A stretch of DNA of 42,844 bases, taken from the NCBI RefSeq assembly GCF_000330505.1, contig NW_004440432.1, forward strand, positions 319,211 to 362,054, in the 5' to 3' direction. The position numbers and the translations under genes are program-made. Of this stretch, positions 38,670 to 42,844 are shown one piece after another. Within the stretch, counting starts at the first letter, position 1; each line of letters begins with the position of its first letter. The DNA is from Entamoeba invadens IP1 (lineage: Eukaryota > Evosea > Mastigamoebida > Endamoebidae). Under the pieces are notes generated by a model. It searched no databases, was not told the origin of the DNA, and saw nothing but the letters and a program-made list of their open reading frames with translations.

Positions 38670-41613
38670 TTAAATCAGCAACAATAACATCAGCAATACC
38701 CATAATCCAATTATAGTGTAACATTTATTTGGTGATTGCAATGGTTCAGGAAGGTCGTATTGATTTGTGATTTCTTTTATTATCATATCAAGACTTTGGT
38801 TGTAACACCCATAACCTTTTTTTGCACAATTTGACGCAAATGGGAAGAAAACAAAATTGGGTGCTTTTTTCAAATCATCTTTATTTGGGGCGAAACTCCC
38901 GTTCTCGTCCATTATTTCGCCATCAGTGAATGATTGCCCGACACTGACACTTATCATGGATTTTTGATAAATTCGAATATTATCAGGGAATGCCCACACA
39001 CCCATTCCAATGTTTGATTTGGGTACGTTGATGTATTCCTCTTGTTTCCAATAATTGTTGTTTCCAGATTTCTCTCCGCGCACCGCGTCACTTCCAAAGT
39101 CTTTCATGTTTATAAGCACATTAGTAGAGACAACACTATAATTCACTACTTCAGAAATCAGTGACAGTTTGTCGGTTATATCAGTAATTCGAACAGCCAT
39201 AAAAGGGTTCACTGTACTGTCTGAAACACTACCTTTGGGTAAGACGAAGCAGACTTCCATCGTTTTATTTGAGTAAGAATTAGTCTGATAATACACCTCA
39301 ACAGTCTTTTCACTCTCAACAACTTTATTTAACTTAACGACAGAAGCAGACCAAAATGACGTCGTCTGTTTTGTTTGGGTGTCATTTTTAAAGTAATACG
39401 ACATCGACGCCCAAAACTCAAATCGCCCAATTCGATTGTTTTTGTACATAAAGGTCGCGTTTTTATCTTCGAGTTGGAGTGTAACACCTCTTGTTTTGGT
39501 CACATCAAAAGTGAACTCTTTTTTCACTGTATTTGCATACAAAACCTCTTTGTTTGGAAAATAGTCGTTATATGAGAAATTCCCAAGTCTTCTTCTACAG
39601 TAATTTTCATTGACTTCCTTCAGTGTTTCGGTCAGCAATTCGTATGGGTAGTCCGTTCCATTGACAAGTCCATAATTCGAGTTTTCTTGGAAGGTCTCGG
39701 CATTTCCATGTTGTGATTGGTCCAAATATCTGAAGTAATGAGCACCAATGACATTCTCCATATTCATTAATTGCGCCATGAAGAATTTGACTGTATTTGA
39801 CTTTCTGGACTTGGTTGTCCACACGTGTGCCTGCTCCGACTTGACTCGGTAACCCGGCATCGAGTGCTGGGAAGCTCCATTCAGTCACAATCAATGGAAT
39901 GTCGGGTGCAAAGTTTGATATCTTTCTGACACTTTTGATAGTGTAATCAGGCACTCCACTGATAGGAGAGACGAATGGGTATATGTTAAATGTGTTGATG
40001 TCACAATACTTATTAACGATCTCTCCTATCGATGGGGAAGATCCAGGAAATCGTGTGCAGAAATACAAGTGATTTTTGTCATACTTCTGGAAAGTCTCTT
40101 TGATGGCACTAAAATACCTCTCAGCAACTTCTTTTATATAAAGTGCCCCAATCTCCTTCCCCTCAGTACTCCAGACAATTCCTCCTTTATAACTGTTCAA
40201 ATAGTCGTTTATCGAATTGATATTTTTGATACCAAAATATTCTTCGAAGCACTTTGTTATATCATTTTGTCTGTTCTTCTCTTTTAAATACTTTTCAATA
40301 ATTTTCGATGCAGCTATTTTTGCAGTGTGATTCTTTGGTAAGAGCCAAGTGGAGTTAAACAAATTCCAATCGCCTTTCTCAGTACCACGTTCTTCAGTCT
40401 TTCCCCACCACTCAAGTTCGTTATCAAAGAAGTGTCCGATGATCCAGGAATCATTCTTATTTTCTTCAAAATCCCTCAAAGTGATCTCCAAGTAGGGTTT
40501 CCACAAATCACTGAAAACATTCGGAAACCCCGTCCATGATGTTTTAGGTATGATGTAATCAAAGTTAACAGCAAAGTCTGAAGAGCCGTGGTTAGTCGAG
40601 TGAGGAAGACCACTGTGGAACATCTTTGTATCAACCCAGTTAGGAAGGGCATTGAAGCCCCAACTTTTGAGTCGATCTGTTTGGACTTGGTACCATTCTT
40701 CATAATCTTTATATTTGTTCTTTATAAACTCGTTATATGGAGAATTGTTTAAAACATAGTCGTACCCATCATATGGGTTTATTGAATTTGCACCTATCAT
40801 AAAGTAAGGATACCCATTCGGATCGTAAAACCACCACTTCTTGTCTACATTGTTTTTTGATACACGGAAGAAGCCAGTGGCTTCTTGTTGTGGTGGATAG
40901 TCACACCCAAAATGTGCGTCATATTTTGGAAACACTTTGTATGTCTTATCAGAAAACTCGGATGCACTTGCACTGATTTGATAATGATTTGTCTTCGCAC
41001 CATTCGCTTTAAATGTCGGGAAATATGATTCAGTTGCATTGAAGATGTATGTGGCGTTAAATAGAACTTCTTTTGCCTCAGAAAAGATTAATCCAGATTT
41101 CATCGTTCTGTCTATAGAAATAGTCAAATTGTATTTTGTGTTAAACGCCCAAGACCAGTCTTTCTTAACATAATAATACGACTTCGAAACGTATTTCCCT
41201 TGGACAGGCCAACTGTTGTTATACATCAAGCCAAGTTTAGCAGAGTGTTTATAATTGTTTGACTCGGGTTTGACGACTAAATTGAGCGACCAGTATTGAC
41301 TAGGTGTAGCAAGAAGTGCAAACCCCGTCACTCCATAACTGGTCCTCGGCATGAAACTTTCAACCGGCCGAATAAGTGCAGAGGTAGATCCAACACTTAT
41401 GTATTTGATTGTCTTTGGAGTCGAGTAACACGCTGATGTGCTTTTACCAGAGAACTGGTAAACGACTTACGAGGAGACTGTTTTAGTCAATTAATTTACA
41501 CTGGAAGAGTTGTAATACGACGTCAAGTAACTCTCCGTTTCATACTTTGAAAAGTCGTCGTAGAAAGTAAATGTTAATGTCCCTACAAAGAAAAGAACAA
41601 CAAAATAATTCAT
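38670..41613 (-). pseudogene. Agarase-like glycoside hydrolase (clan GH-A), broken by two stops and a frameshift
   Basis: From ATG 41613 a signal peptide (MNYFVVLFFVGTLTFTF) begins the frame. TAA codons at 41491-41493 and 41467-41469 interrupt it; the same frame then runs to ~39800. After a beta-rich N-terminal region comes ATGFFRVSKNN...WWFYDPNGYPYFMIGANSINPYDG, RLKSWGFNALPNW, then IIGHFFDNELEWW (acid/base Glu, codon 40417-40419) and PLIVTEWSFPALDAGLPSQ (nucleophile Glu, codon 39880-39882). Near 39775-39805 a frameshift moves to the frame with IGAHYFRYLDQSQHGNAE...NSNYGLVNGTDYPY, a typical end of the barrel. A ~200-residue beta-rich domain follows and a hydrophobic tail (CYTIIGLWVLLMLLLLI). 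The layout resembles bacterial agarase-type (GH50/GH86-like) enzymes; exact family and substrate are unproven. Confidence 0.8.
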
Positions 41614-42844
41614 TTAAAATGTATTGTTCAGTTGTTGTTAAATATTAACGTCTTTTTTTCAAAGAGTTTTTGTACATTCAGGTTTATATTTTTTGGTTTT
41701 ATTATAGTTTATATTAGTTTAATATAATAATAAGTTATTGTTTTTGATTATTTCAGGGTATCCCAAATTACTATGGATGTGCAAAATCTTTTTAGACCAC
41801 AAAATCGAATCGCAACTGTTAAAAATAGAGCATTTTATAAATAAACAGACAAATTTTTTTTCTGAACAAATAAATTGTTAAATATTATTCAATTAATTAA
41901 CAGATCAGTTCCAAAATTACAACATTTTGAAAATACAACATCTAGATTATTTTTAGAAATACGAACTGGAATGAAACAATTTTAAATTATAACACAAAAA
42001 TTTATTTTAATTAAAACGAATAACTTCAAAACAACACAAATAACCTCTTACAACACAGAAATCAATTCTGACTTCTTTTGATTTCACAGAACCACACTCT
42101 TAGATCCACTTTATCCTACAATTGAATAGTTTATTTGATTGTTTTTGATGTTTACAAACAAACTTATCTTTTGGAATTTGCGTATTAATATTAAAACTGA
42201 CACACTTTTTGAATATACTTTTTTCATATTTCATAATACATCACAAAAACGCCAATAAAGATTATTAAATAGTAACTCGTCAATACATAATAATTTTAAG
42301 AAAGAAAACAAATAGGAAATATTTTTTATATGAGTAGATTAAGATGTTTTTATTTTGGAAGATATTTTAATTCAATTTAGTTTGAATTTTCTAGACATTT
42401 CATTTTAATTATAAAATTACTGATAATGTTGTGATAAGAGTGTGACAGTATTATTCAGTAATGTATATGGTCAAATGGCAATGTTGTGTGTATGACCATA
42501 TACAATCATAATTGGCAATCAACCATTTGTTGTTTACCTTTTATTTCTTATTGGAATATGAAATTAAAGTGAAGATGACTTAAATAGTCACTTATGACAC
42601 AAATTTTTGTTTATAAGAACGAAACACAGATAGCTTTTGCTTATGGGTTTTTAATTTTTTTAAAGCAGATATTTTATGGATGAAAAGATGGAAATTTTAA
42701 TGAAAACAAGAAATAGAATCATGCAAATATGTTTAATTTATTCTGGACTAATATGTTTTTATGTTTCGTATTATAAACTGTAGTTCAAAAGTCTATACCG
42801 CCGTATTTATAGAACTTCCTAAAGTCCCGTTTTTTATTTTTTAT
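41614..42844. other. AT-rich intergenic region at the window end
   Basis: About 1.2 kb with no gene seen; the promoter of the hydrolase pseudogene lies at its left end. A perfect hairpin lies at 42462-42504. No further repeat or RNA gene was recognised. Confidence 0.4.
42462..42504. repeat. Perfect 12-bp inverted repeat (hairpin)
   Basis: TGTATATGGTCA at 42462-42473 and TGACCATATACA at 42493-42504, loop 19 nt. No gene end adjoins it on the left for ~850 bases, so its role is unknown; it could mark a small element or a binding site for a dimeric protein. Confidence 0.6.

Noticed and set aside
1..42844. CRISPR arrays, tRNA or rRNA genes, riboswitches
   Set aside because: No regularly spaced repeats, no convincing tRNA cloverleaf or A/B boxes, and no rRNA-like segments were seen. 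The sequence is eukaryotic in character.

Overview
The window looks like AT-rich nuclear DNA of an Entamoeba species, most likely E. invadens or a close relative. This is an inference from the gene families, not a database match. The signs are CXXC-rich receptor kinases of the Entamoeba TMK type, a GPI-type CXXC-rich surface protein, a non-LTR element with a restriction-enzyme-like endonuclease, a likely intron with the Entamoeba 5' splice site GTTTGT, long AT-rich spacers, and DNA transposons from several superfamilies. There is no operon logic. Genes are single, on both strands, with short spacers where they are intact and long empty stretches around the mobile elements.

Layout. 0.2-1.4 kb: a PB1-like protein fused in frame to the 3' end of a LINE. 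2.5-4.4 kb: a decayed IS5/PIF-Harbinger-like transposase. 5.3-8.5 kb: a broken transmembrane receptor kinase. 8.8-9.5 kb: the C-terminal remnant of an M16 (insulinase-like) peptidase. 9.5-13.1 kb: a gene desert. 13.1-15.8 kb: a Mutator-like element with terminal inverted repeats (TIRs) and a perfect 9-bp target duplication. 16.5-17.1 kb: an intact small secreted, probably GPI-anchored protein. 17.1-20.0 kb: two copies of a ~0.4 kb MITE-like repeat around a four-helix membrane protein whose locus holds a 100-N gap. 20.3 kb: a Ras-like protein lacking key GTPase residues. 21.0-23.5 kb: a large leucine-rich-repeat-like gene with one frameshift. 23.9-25.7 kb: a complete pogo/Tigger-like element with an intact transposase. 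25.8-28.3 kb: a second broken receptor kinase. 28.4 kb: a C-terminal half-serpin with an intact reactive loop. 29.2-31.2 kb: an intact CXXC-repeat surface protein. 33.2-34.4 kb: a secreted propeller-like protein. 35.1-37.4 kb: a decayed hAT element with TIRs and target duplication. 37.5-38.4 kb: a long foldback element. 38.7-41.6 kb: an agarase-like glycoside hydrolase broken by two stops and a frameshift. The last 1.2 kb shows only a hairpin.

Together this is a repeat-rich island. Six or seven apparently intact genes, mostly surface or secreted proteins, sit among pseudogenes and remnants of one LINE, four DNA-transposon superfamilies and two nonautonomous families. No cooperative pathway is visible. 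Many frameshifts lie at homopolymers or short repeats, so some breaks could be assembly errors; nonsense codons and multi-lesion copies are more likely real decay. Function calls rest on motif recognition only. No alignments or searches were run.
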